Origin: Phytoseiulus persimilis
Taxonomy: Eukaryota > Arthropoda > Arachnida > Mesostigmata > Phytoseiidae
Length of the DNA: 64,000 bases
Assembly: GCA_037576195.1 (NCBI GenBank)
Contig: CM075104.1
Location: 23,452,211-23,516,210 of the forward strand
Direction of reading: 5' to 3'
Part shown: one piece after another, positions 49,181 through 61,300 of the stretch
Numbering within the stretch: position 1 is the first letter of the stretch
Layout: every line of letters begins with the position of its first letter
Notes under the pieces: model-generated
What the model was told of the DNA's origin: nothing
The model's database searches: none
What the model saw: only the letters and a program-made list of their open reading frames with translations
Translations under genes and position numbers: made by a program

Positions 49181-50944
49181 AGTCCGATTGCTATCGACGG
49201 GTCGTGTCGACAAGCTGCAGCCGAGGAATCGATTGACATCAAAGAGCCGCCTAAGTACTCACCGTTGATGCAATTGGGAGCAGATGTCCTTTCCAATCAA
49301 CTTGTTTTGATCAGTCTGTGGATCACGCTATTCAGTGTAAGCTTTGAAGAGAAGAACTCACGGGGACTGTTATCAACGAACTGGAAGTATCGCAGTCAAT
49401 ACGGAGTCTCTGTCTTACCCCGGTTGTTGAAAATACCGGAAACCGTCCCGAAATCTGTGAGGGGCTGTGGGGGGAAGGCATCGCTGGAAATTCTCAGTTG
49501 TTCTTGTGCTCTCGGAATGAAGAGCAATTTCGCTTTCATGCACCACCGTCTTCGGAGAAGCTCACCAACACTACATTGCAATGTTGCGAGTAGCTGCCAA
49601 ATTGTACTTCCGGCTTCGGTAGCCGACTTCCTGCACTCAGCCGTGAGATGGTGATTTCACGTTTGCTGTTGTTATACTTAGTACTGGTAAAAATCTTGGG
49701 CAAATGTCCAACTGCTCTTTCACCGGACAGCGGTTACTCATCTCCATCGCCACGCGACTCTGTCGACCGCGGAACGATTCACCTTTTGACGAGAACAGTT
49801 TTTCTCCGCGATTTCAGTCAAATTTGGAAGAACTGCGTCTCAGTTCCGCCCGTGAACACTCCCTCTGCTCGAACGTGCCTGGAGAACTTTCCTCTATGAG
49901 AACGTCACTCACTGAGGTCCAGCTCACACCATTCGTGCGTTCCACGGAAGGAGCGGGAGCAATTCAGGACTTGAACGCCCCAAATTCACAGACGACATTT
50001 CCGAGACAGTCAGCGCGTCACTCGCTTGCTTACTTGACCACATCGACGCTGTCTCGAGCGGAAGGTTCTTCGAGCGATCTGGATCCCTACAGCTGCCGCT
50101 CAAGCTCACGCTGTCCTCGGGGGAGTGGTCACCTTTCCTGTCCCCGTTCCCTTGGGGCCGATAGGGACATTACCTACACAAAGCCAGAGAGCTGGCAGAA
50201 CAAAGTCAGCTGAACTCCATATCTGGATTCTCGATCAGCTTTTGGATCAGAAATTTTCGTTCCTCCGCGCGCAAGCACTGCCAGAGAGGTGTCCCTGCGG
50301 ACGAACTACTACTCTCCAATATTGAGTACAGCGACCCGGGTTGCCTGACGTATACGAAATTTCCTTCATGAGCAACCGAGACCCGGGGCATGATAACTGA
50401 GGAAGGGCTTCGCGCGCGAGACGGGAACTGTGCTTGGGAGCCGATGCCCCAGAGGAGAAAAAGCTGCTCTCGACCGAGTCGTACCCTTCGTGTTCTTGAC
50501 AATCGGGGCTGACCGGGCAATGGAAGGTTCTCCGGTCTCGCAAACTCGTTCCCTGATTCCGAACCTATTCAGCGGGGGAGATCAGGAACAAATCGCTTCC
50601 CTGAAACCATTCGTTGCTGAAGTAAGGTTTCAGTGATGTCTCCGAACGGAATCCTTCACCAAACGCCCTCTCGATTCGGAGAATGCTCGGCAAAGCTCGC
50701 TTGTCATTCGAGAGCCGGTATGAAAACGACGCAGGGGTCGTATCACGTCTAGCGGTCTGAGCTCGCCATGGGACCCTTAAGAGCCGTGAGAACAGAGCCC
50801 AAGGGCAACTGCCACGTGGACTCACCCGCGGACCGAATCGTTCAATCCTCATACGTTTCTTTCCCTAGCGGCTTCTTACTCAAACTCTCCTCTCTGCGCA
50901 AACTTCCTCCGAGAAGTCCGCTGACTGGATTTTGATGTATCACA

Positions 50945-51592
50945 TTGCTGAATGAAAACTCGACGATATGGCTGTTCCGTGAGTCGTTCAGAAGTTTCCT
51001 GCAGTTTGAACAGCTCGCAGTGAGAGACACTGACAAAATAGAGCTTCTGAAATTTCTGATATTTCTAGAGACGTGTCGTCTGAGAATGATTCTGAGAATG
51101 CCGTTCCGAGTTCTCCTTTGTGCCTTGCTCTCTGCGTCGATTTGTCACTGCTTGCAGTTTTGTGAGCCCCAGAACACTCGAATGGCTGAGGACGTGGAAA
51201 CCTCTCGAGTGGCTTCCCTGTGGTTCACGAAGTGCGGCCTCCGTTTGTTGAAAGAGTGGAAAATCCCGCTTGCTTTCTTCCTGTCCATCTACAACCTGAG
51301 CTGCATCGCCGTCCGGCTCTGCTGTGGGGCTGTCATGATGTCAACAGCTAGAAGTGTAACTGCGATTCAGGAACTCGGGCAATGCCTGTCGATCTTCTCA
51401 ACCAGATTTACCAAATTCGGAGCGTTCGAGTTCTACAGAATGAACGAAACGTGGCCAGGATCCACTCTCGAAATGGTTTCACGCTTCATGAAAGAGTGTA
51501 TCACTTGTGGCAGAGCGGCTCAGGTTCCGCTGCCGGATTCGGCGGAAGTTTTCGTCGGGACGATCAAGTGGATTCGCTCCCAGCTCGTGTGA
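50945..51592 (+). other. Unassigned 215-codon open frame
   Basis: The frame is open for 215 codons with no comparable frame on the minus strand over most of its length. The predicted product is Cys-rich (about 13 Cys) and Leu/Phe-rich, with two hydrophobic stretches around FRVLLCALLSASICHC and LAFFLSIYNLSCIAV. It could be a membrane protein segment or a helical domain. I recognise no family. No AATAAA follows closely on +. It could be a single-exon gene, a last exon or chance. Confidence 0.28.
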
Positions 51593-51824
51593 CGTGCTCT
51601 CCGGTGCCAGACCCTCTTCCCGGGTGGAGGCGAGGATCCGTTGACAGAATATGCGAAACTCTGGAAATTTCGGTGATTGGTGGCGACTGGTGTTGTACTG
51701 AACAGCAGTCGAATGTGAAACAGCATCAATCTCTGAGATGGTTCCCTTCTCCGGTCGCTTCCGGCCGAGCTTCCTTACAAACTCTCGAAAACGTTCTCAG
51801 GTTGTAAAACTCATACATCAGACG

Positions 51825-51830
51825 TTTATT
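51825..51830 (-). terminator. Possible poly(A) signal of the BH3-only gene
   Basis: AATAAA on the minus strand, about 535 bp past the stop at 52363. It is the first one seen downstream of that gene. Confidence 0.35.
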
Positions 51831-52362
51831 CATGATAAATCTTCCGCTCCTATAAGAAGTCGGACTTATTTACAATAATGCGTATAAATATATTTAGCTC
51901 GCTTCCGTATAGCTGGCTGGTGGTTTGGTTCATTTGTTCAGATTCTGAGGGTTATGTTGATGTCATATGCTTCTCGGAAATTCACCGGTTCCCAGAGACC
52001 GATTGTCGCGCGAGTGTGTGCTCGCTGGATGCGACTTCGATGTCGCGAACGAAGTTTTACACTTGATGAGGTTCTCGCATTCGACCCCTCAGAGCAGAGT
52101 AGGCTCGTCCCTGCAGCATAGCTGGATGGCGTCGATTCACTAAGGTTCATAGATTGTAATTCATGGTTGCTTGTTTTTAGATTGCAATACGTCACTTGTG
52201 CCCTTCCTTGCGGGCCAGTTTATCGTTCTCACGCCCCATTATCAAATCAGACGGGCTACACTGTCATTTTGCTCTCAAGCTCTTGATCTAAAGTCCCTCA
52301 AGCGAGATTGTTGGAGTTGGCTCAACTCAACTCGCCGGGAGAGCGCGTCCGAGCAGATATTT

Positions 52363-55300
52363 TCACCGTAGGAGGGTTGGGGGAACCCGCGGTCGCCTTG
52401 GCTGCTTATTCGTCGAGATCGCGTTGTACACGAAGTCCATGAAGGTGTTGGGGTTCTCCAAAGCTTTCTGGAAAGAGCGAGATCGGGAGTTTAGCTGATT
52501 TGTTTCTCGGCGCCTCGACTCAGCAGCTGAACAACGGAGCAAACCCCGGAGTTTTGATCTTTCCCCCTCAGTGGGAAGCCAGCTTCGCTCGGGAGTTGGT
52601 TGTGTGGCCAGATATATTCACAAACTGAAAACTCGACTCGGCGGTATCAGTGTCGCCGGCACACGTAAACAGAATCGATCCCGAGAGGCTCGAGAGGGGA
52701 CACGCTCTTGGAACAGCCACTTGTCAAGGTGATCTTGATCGTACATGTGTGGCTGCTCGATTATTTGACGGCTTGCTCATCGGGAACCGTTGCCGGCTGA
52801 CTTGGAGCGACAGCTGATGAGGTGGGCAGGGCTGGCAGTCCGGCCATGGCCGTCGGAGCAGGCAGACACCCGCCTCCACCTATCGCTCTTGATGTCTATC
52901 GAGATCAGCTCAGATTATATCACTACGGCCATTACCGTCGACAGCGGTGTCGGCAGAATCACAACACACGTCAGTGGCACGAGAACTCGACGTCAATAAC
53001 GAGTGCGAACGATACACGGACGTCCAAGACGTTCGCCTACAGCCTTGCCCGATTCCTCGCCGACGACAGCTCTCTTTGGTTGGCTAATAGCTCCTCGTTT
53101 ATCGGAATAATAACGTTTCCCGGGATCCTTTTTGTGACTTTGACAAAGCACGAAGCGACGATCGGCCGCTGGTGTGCACAGAGACCGCGGGGGGGAGAGC
53201 GATGAAACCTGTCGCTTGCCTGGCCGCTCCCTCGCTCGCATCGTTCGAGGTCGCTAGATGGTTCAGGGACCCTAAACCCGTTCGTTTAGGACGTCTTCTG
53301 GCCCCTCAGGGTGGCTGTCGGCGGTGTGGGAGGCTCCCACCACCATCTGGCAGCTGGTTGGATGGCTGGTGGACGGCCGCTCCGGCTTCGAACGCCGCGG
53401 AGCGAGAAGTCGACGAAGAAGAAACTCGGGGCACTCTAAATCGAACAAGAGAAAGCAAAAGCTCTGGTCGAGACTGGTGCCCCCTTGTAAATATCTGAAT
53501 AACAATACACTGCTGCTCCCGCTTCCACTCGGTGTCAGCCAGCCAGTCATCATCGCCATCACGAACCAGCTGGTTCAGAGCAGCAACGGCTCATCACCGA
53601 GCCCCAGCTAGGCAAGACTCGGATCCAGCGCATCTACCCGCGAGAGCACGCTCGCAAACGCCAGGATCCTGGGCCGACAGATTGCCTACCGCCCACAATG
53701 ACTGGCAAAGCCTATCTCTCTCTCTCTCCCCCGCCTCGAGTTTGTCTGCACAGGCTCATCGAACTGACTTCGACGCAACCCGACCTGGGATTCTGAGCCG
53801 CTAACCTGACTGGTTTCATGAAGAATTGAGTGTCGACTCGGGATGGTCCACAACCAAGGTCGTGTCTCCGATAGAAATCAAAAGGCGGAGTGGTACTCGT
53901 CGAGCGAGCTCAAAGTTCCATCCGTTCAGCACATGGAGGCCTGTTACGTAATGCGGGACCGGGTTAGCCTTGACTAGGACAAGGCCACCAGACGTCTGCT
54001 GCGCTCTTAACCATCGCTTAGACCTACTCCACCATTGAGTCATCGGTCGGGATTGTTTGGTTACATGTGGGTGCAGAGTGATAGACTGCACGAAGATTCG
54101 CAGTCGCCGCTCGCGAAACCACTCCGGGCTGGAAAAAAGTTCCTCCGCGGGACACGGAGTGGACGAAATGTACCTTTTGTCTGCGAGCGTCTTCCCAACG
54201 GTCTGAAAGCCTCCGGAGCTCATATCCGATGGTCAGGAAATCGATTTCGTTGAAGGAGGCGGCTCTCCTCGGTAGGTTCCGGGGTAGACGACGCGGCACC
54301 ACGTCTGGGACGTCCGTGTTCGTGGGACGGACGAGGCTCGCGATTTCTGGAAAAGTTGAAAACGACGATTGTCAGGTGGCAGTTCGGAATCGAGTCTCGC
54401 TGTCGTCTCGGGGGAGAACTTCCGCGTGACGGTACACAACCGTGATTGTTCAATCTGCTGAATCGCTGCTGTCGTTTTTGGATCACCCAATCGGAGACGA
54501 GAAAGCACAACACGGAACCCCGCTGCTCCCCTACGCCCACTAAGATTTGGTCACTTCAATCAGTTCTCAACAGCAGCAGCGGCAGCCGACTACGTGTTAC
54601 TTTAGCTGTCTTCGTAGCCATCGATTAGCTCGAGGAGCTCTTGCGGAGTTGAATCAGGGGCCTCATCTTCTGGTCAAGCGTTAGAAGAAGTAGGCAAACC
54701 GGCAGGCGGACGGACGGGCAGAGCAAGCAAACGAATGAGCCAACACCCACAGAGGCCTCAGACGTCGAAGACGGGGTAACGAAAGCGAACAGTACGCCAC
54801 CCCTCCGTAGACACCTGCGTGACCCCGATCAAACATCAAGCAAGGCGAGCGGATGAGTGAGTGCGCGAGCGGGCAACCGGTCGATGGAGCCAATGAACAA
54901 CGAGACACAACACTTCTGTCAATAGTCGACAAACTGCTCTAAAAGTCTCAAGATAGATAGGCCCGCTCGGACTCGATGGCAGTTCTGATAGATTTTAAAT
55001 GGATTCTCAGCAAGGCTCGTCCCCAGAGGCTGTTCCACGCAATTCTCTGATGTGAACAGTGCTGATACTTGGGCTTTCAGCGACCCCGAATCGCGTTCCC
55101 GATCAGGTCTCAGATCATCAGATGCTCAAGATTACAACGGATGAATATTTCCGCAGCGAAAGGTTTTCTTGATCGAGTTTCGGTTGGAGAGCTCGTCGCA
55201 CTTCCGCACGCAGGCTGGCGTGGACGCAAGAAGAATCGAAGCCGCGCATTCGACCCAGGTGTTGTTCTCGGGCTGGCCTTTTGTTTGGTTGGCTACTGAA

Positions 55301-58300
55301 TATTTTCGGCGCATCACCATCATCATCATTATCATCATCAGCACCTGAATCCACTCCCCTGCTTCTTGTTGTCTGCGCCTGCGCACAGCAGACTCCAGCG
55401 GCAGATGATTTGTCTTCTGAGTTTCAAAACTGCATGAAAGCTCGATTGATGGATGGATGCATGATTGACGGTTCCGATGGTGATTGAGAGATAGCATGGT
55501 GCTATTGATGAATTCGAACGGAGTGATGAATGCTTCGACAAACGGACGGTCGTGCGTCCGCACGTCTCGGACGAGATTGGATTACTGATCCAAGTCCCCG
55601 GAGACGCGTGCGCGGCTTTGTTGACGCCGGGCTTAGCTCAGAGGCGATGCGACCTCGTGGCAAGGCAAACAACGACTGATACGTCAGTCAGTCCGACTTT
55701 CCGCTTGTCGCCGACGTGGCTGTCTACGGTCTCTCGGTGTTCCCGCGCTCTGCACGTACAGAAATAAACGAAGAGCTCGGTCGAGGACACAGAAGGGGTC
55801 GACGGAAAGATGCTGTCGATAACGGCCCGCCGATGCTGTCGCCGCCCGCGCCCGCCGCGGCTCTAAAGGCCTCTGACTGAAGTCACGTGCTGTGTCGAGC
55901 ACCGGGAGAGAAAAAATCAGCGCTCAGGTCCCGTTAGACCGTCGCCTTGGTGCTCGCTGTTATAAATTATTCGTCGAGCGACATCTGTTCGATTCCTTCG
56001 GTCCGCCCGCTAGTTGCTCGTCAAATCAACTAAGCGAGAAAGCGACGGCCATAGCCACTGTCAGCGAGCGAACGTCTTCAGAAACGAGCTCCTTCCTCGG
56101 AGTGGCTTTCGTGCGCAACCTCTGTTAAGTCCGTTGTCGATGGGCCGAGGAGCGTTGGTTTTCTTCTCTTTTACTTTTGTTCTTCTCGTCTTTCGACGAC
56201 TCGGCTCCTCGCTCGCTCCGTCCGTGCGAGCGAGCGCCCGCTTCCTACGTTTGCGCTGCGAAGACACAAACGCAGGTGCGCGCTCGACGCTACGCCGCGC
56301 CGTGCCTCGAAAGACGAGCGGCGGACCAGTAGACAAAAATTGTCATCTCTCCATCAACTCCTCACCATCGCGCCGGTGTTCCGGTCTGACCCGTTAGGCT
56401 TTGAGACGATGCTGACCGTTCGGCCGCGTCCCGGAGCTTTTTCACTTACAAACCGAGCACGCTTCACGTACACGCACCGATTTACGTCGCATCGAATCGC
56501 TGCTACATCGGAACTCCTCCAGGGGCCGTTTTCAAATCAAAGCCTAAACCGTTGGGGATCGCGTCGACCGTTCACGAGGCAACTCTCCGCAGAAGTTCTA
56601 GTTTCCGAGACGAGAAGCAGCGCTTGGATTTTACGCAGTCGAGCATTCGAAGTATTCTTCGGAGGGTTGGGTTACAGATCGCGATTGAGGCGAGATCTGG
56701 CTGAGGAGAAATAATGCGCGGTGATTCATGGCTGCGACGAGTTTCTGGAAAACCGAGCGCCAATAGGTGGTAACGCAGGATTATTCTGTTTCGGGAACCA
56801 GCGAGCTAACGGGCGATGTTTGGGAAACCTCAACAATACACTTCCCGGCGGAGACCCCGCAAAGAGCCCGGCGCAGAGAGATGAACGCGATTTGATTTTT
56901 CTCGAAAGCAAACAACGAGCTCTTTCGGAAGGAAATTCGAACCAAATCTCATTCCGAGTAATCTGTGAACCGCAAAACGAAACGAGAACTACATTTACAT
57001 TGGGTGAAGATCATTACGTCTGACTGAGGATGGACCTCGGATAATGCTGAATATTTTGGGATTCGTTTCGGAAAAAGAGCGGTGGCGTATTTTCACTCCT
57101 TATCAGAGCCTCGGCGTGGATGCTCGGGACCTCAGGGAGAGATCAAACTCTCGGGAAATGAATTTCAGCATCAGATGCAGGTTGTTGTTGTGGCCGTCGG
57201 TATTTCAGTATGCAAATCAGACCGAACCGCTCCGCTGGTGCTGTCGTTATTACCATCTGGCGTTGGACGAGTTTAGATCATCACCACCGTTTTCTTGCTT
57301 GCGAAGGATCAACCGACCGTAACAGGCCGCCAGCAGAACAGGTAGTGGAAGTATGAGTCAATTTCGAATAGCGGTCCCCTGCTCGGCCGCTCGTTTCTTC
57401 CGTTCCTTGGACGTTCGCCTTATCGGCGTGAGTCAGACGCGGCTTGCAGCGCGCTGTCTGGGTAGGCGACCCGCGACAATTATTACAGTCCGCGATGAAA
57501 AACCTCTAGTTTCAGAACCAATAGTCACCACACCGCCCATTTGGTGGTTGCTTCGCTTCAGAGCCGAATGACTCATCGCAGCTCTTCCTACACCTACATG
57601 GCTTTCCATTTGCTGTTTCGCAGTGGTCCGAAGCGCCGCTCTCTGACTCTGCGATGGATCAAGGTCTCAGTCGCGAGAGATTCGACTTTTGCGGCCCTGA
57701 TGCTTCTGCCATCACCGGGGTTCTCCCTCTGAATTGCCTCGGAATCGACCCGTCGGAGAAAATCCAGAACTCTGCTCGGTCTTCCGCTCGAATGTCGTAC
57801 GTCGGCGGGCAAATTTGGTAAGCTTGCCAACTCGTCCGCTCGGGTGGTTGCTCAGTTGGTTTGTTGGCGCGTTGGATGAGGGATTCGGCTGCACCTGGGC
57901 CGTTTCAGGAGCATCGCGCGACTTGACAATAATTTCCGCTTTTTTTCTCTTCTGTCTGGTTCGAATGTTGCTGTATTGTCAGTTGCGGTGCCAGCACCGG
58001 AGACAACAGTAGCGGCAGTCGCGCCAGCAAACGGAGAAGAGTTCTCGAAAGCAGCCACCCGCCTTCAGTTGTCAAGAAGCATAACATTAGAATTAAAGTG
58101 GGAGAAAAGTATATCTGCAACGAACCAGCAAGCGGTGGCAAGTTGAAGAAAGGATGGACACGCAGCTACCTTCGACCAAATGTCATTTTTGCCCGAATCG
58201 TGTCTCCGCCCTTCTCAGTGCTGTGTATTCTTTTTTTTCTCGCTGCTTACTTTATTTAAATACTTCTTTTCCCCCTGCCTCGGACCTTCCCGGGAGCGAA

Positions 58301-61300
58301 ATCTACGGAGTAACGAAGAACGGACAGTTATGTCATGACATATTCAATGTTGTCCGGAGGGTCGGCCGCGGTTCTCATGCCCGAAAATTGTTTTCTGTTC
58401 TGGCGTTTCTCACACACGAATCGCGGACAAGTTCCGAAGAGCGGACCGCTGAAAACCAGAAGAACCATCGACAAACGGTTCTGTGAGATCGAGCGGAAAA
58501 CCAATGCTACACTTGCATGCATGCATGCATCCATACATACATGCATGCATGGTATATTAGCGCGTCGCTGTCCGCGGCTACCGCTGATTCCTACGCTCCT
58601 CGCGACAGGTAAGTTACACGGAGGATGAAGTTGAACGACATGATGTCGATCTGTTGTCAAAGCCAATATGAAGACGGCAACCGAAAGCAATTTAACCGAT
58701 GAGAGGCACCCAGCCACCTGGATACATTAAACATCATCAGACAGATCCACGGGCGAAAGCAGCGAGTCAGTCGACAAGGAGCCGAACAAGTTGGAACTTC
58801 TCGGCAACAATTGCCACTCTTGAATCGTTCGCCGAACAAGGAGAAAAAACGTTATTGAATTTCGAGCGACCGTCAAATTCAACGGCGCCTTGTGAAGCGC
58901 TCCCTGCTGCAGGCGACGCGCGAGCATCAAGCAGACGAGCGCCAAGCCACCGCATCGAGGCATTGCTTGAATATTGGGCAAGGTTCGCACTCGGGAGTCT
59001 GCTGTTGCCGCTCTTGCGGTAAGTGTGGCTGACCGCGGAGCGAGAGCCAAGCCGTCGGAGGAGCGTTTAGGTGAGCAGTTGGCGTGACGTGAACAAAGCG
59101 TATCAATCTCGTGGGAGGGGGAGACCATCGTGTTTTCGTGACTATTGGTAACAAAGTTTTGGTTTCTGATGGCTCCTCCGTGCACAGGGTTTCACTTCAG
59201 TGACAACATCCCCAGCCACCGCGGCGAGCTCCACCGCGGCAACAACTCAAGACGGCTCTTCCGAGCATGTCTCGCTCCGACAACCCGTCTGCCCACACCA
59301 ACGGCCGTCCTTACCGTATCGCTTCTCCGATGACCCAGACCCCGGACACACAACTTGACACAAGTGTATACAGACTAACAAACACCTGGAAAGATGTTGG
59401 TCAGTGAGGATAACTAATCTGGCGGATCTTCTTCTCGCTTTTCCCGGGGAGCTCCATCGCGGCAAGTGCCAAGCCGGAGGAGTCAACACGGACCGACCGA
59501 CCGACCGCCGACGGACGAAGCGAAGTTAAGGCTAAGTCTCAGAGATAACGAAATCTGGGTTGCCCAGGTGCGGCTCTTGTCTGCCGGCCGGCCGGCCGAC
59601 CGACCGACCGCCGGTGTCCGCTCCGAGGAAGTCCGACGGCTGGTGCGGCTCGAGCGTGTAGTCAAAGCCTCGGTAGTCGATCCACTACGGGAAGGCGAGC
59701 TCGCCCGCGAAAGCGATGGCCACCGGGGGAACGAGGTGGAATAATGACGACTTCACAATGACAGCAAAGTGATTCGGCGACGTCGCCATCGTCGTCGGTT
59801 GCGATCGAGGTCGGCAACCTGCCCGTATTTCAGACAAATGACAACGGCAACAAAAATGAATTCGCTAATTTCGTCCAGAAATGCCGTGAACGCTGTCTAC
59901 CACCGTGAATGAAACGACTCGTCTGGCCAATTAATTACGGCCGACATCAACGAGGACCGCTCATCGAGGATCGCAATTGGCACCGACAATGGCGACCGTC
60001 GGCACCACCGCCCGCTTCGAGTGCCAATCGGAGTCGGTTTCCGAGTCGTCGAAACAACAAAACAACATAACTCACTCGAAAGCGCGTGCTTTACGCGTCG
60101 ATTGGAGCGTTGTTTTGCTCCCTTGTCGACCACCCCGAAAACGATTCGGCGAGCTGTCCAGATCGATTCCAGTGTCGCTGCAGAGGAAACACCCTCGGCC
60201 CTCCGTTTCGCATTTCTTTTTCGTCTCTGAATGCGCGGGCGCGCTATGATTTATCCGGTGATTCGACTGACCGAGGGTGCGTCGTGAACGGACGCTGTCA
60301 TTACAGACTGCGCTGAGGTGTTTACTGAGGCCCTGGCGGAGGTGTGAACACCCAATACATTCGCTTCACCATCGGGTCATTAGGGCCTGTTTGCGAGCTC
60401 GCCTGCTTGCTTACCTTTTTACCCTTATTTTCTCCCATTACGAATAATAGCACCCTCGACAACCTTTAATAGCAGAGCTCGACCGGTGAGCCCTCCGAAG
60501 CCGCACTGCAGCCCGAACAGGAGGACTGATATCAACGGTAATTATTTAATGATGACAATTTCATTATTTTATTACACGTGCACCGTGTGATGCGAGCTCC
60601 GTGCAAAATACGGGCGTCAATTTGGGGTGGCTGGATCGTCGGTCGCATGAACGGCCGCGCGGACGGACAAACGATCGTCTGGACGACGCGAAAGTCCGGA
60701 GGAAAAGTTCCTGCCGCGCGTCAGCAGCAATCTGTAGAACTCCGATTGCGCAACGAGGAGCTGGCCCGAATGTCTCCGAATCTGAACGCGTCCGACTGTT
60801 ATCTTCCGGACGATATATCGACCAAATAAAGAAATCTATCGAGCGTCCTCCTGCACCCAAAGAACAGAACATTGGTAGCCGCTCTGCGGGATCCTGACTC
60901 CGGATCGTGGGCGAAACCAGACCCATTATCCCTACTTAGATCTCATTCCGCGACCACAGCTGTCGATGACCATCACCTTGGCGGATTGTTGTCTGAAAGG
61001 TCATCCCCGATGTTTCGAACTTCAAAACGACTCACAGATCCGAGGGCTGAAAGTTCACCGAGGAAATTGGATCGAGCGGTCGTCTGACTTTTCCCCTGAC
61101 TGACCCCAAGATTTGCTCCATCTCAATTTGAGTCGAGCGGAGTTGCTCTCCGCTGTTAATGAGCGATAAGTCGGACGGCGTCATCTGTAGCTTTCGACTT
61201 GTTCTTCTGCTTCTTCATTTCGCTCCGGCTACTGCTGCCGTCCGAGAGCAATATTTCTTTAGTTTCAGTTCGCTGCGACTTCTGCTCGGCGCGGCCGCCG

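Larger units (their letters stand above)
48159..51824. other. Stretch without an assigned gene
   Basis: No gene is recognised, but long open frames are denser than average: 48740-49180 (+), 49704-50213 (+), 50206-50520 (-), 50565-50852 (-) and 50945-51592 (+). The two most notable are listed separately. Several sit between plausible splice sites, but alternatives on the other strand fit equally well. A real gene of an unfamiliar family could be here. Confidence 0.4.

Noticed and set aside
58335-59022. Two + strand frames ending at GTAAGT sites
   Set aside because: They might be leader exons of an antisense transcript, but the encoded peptides are Arg/Ser-rich, cross a TGCA microsatellite in one case, and have no partner exons.
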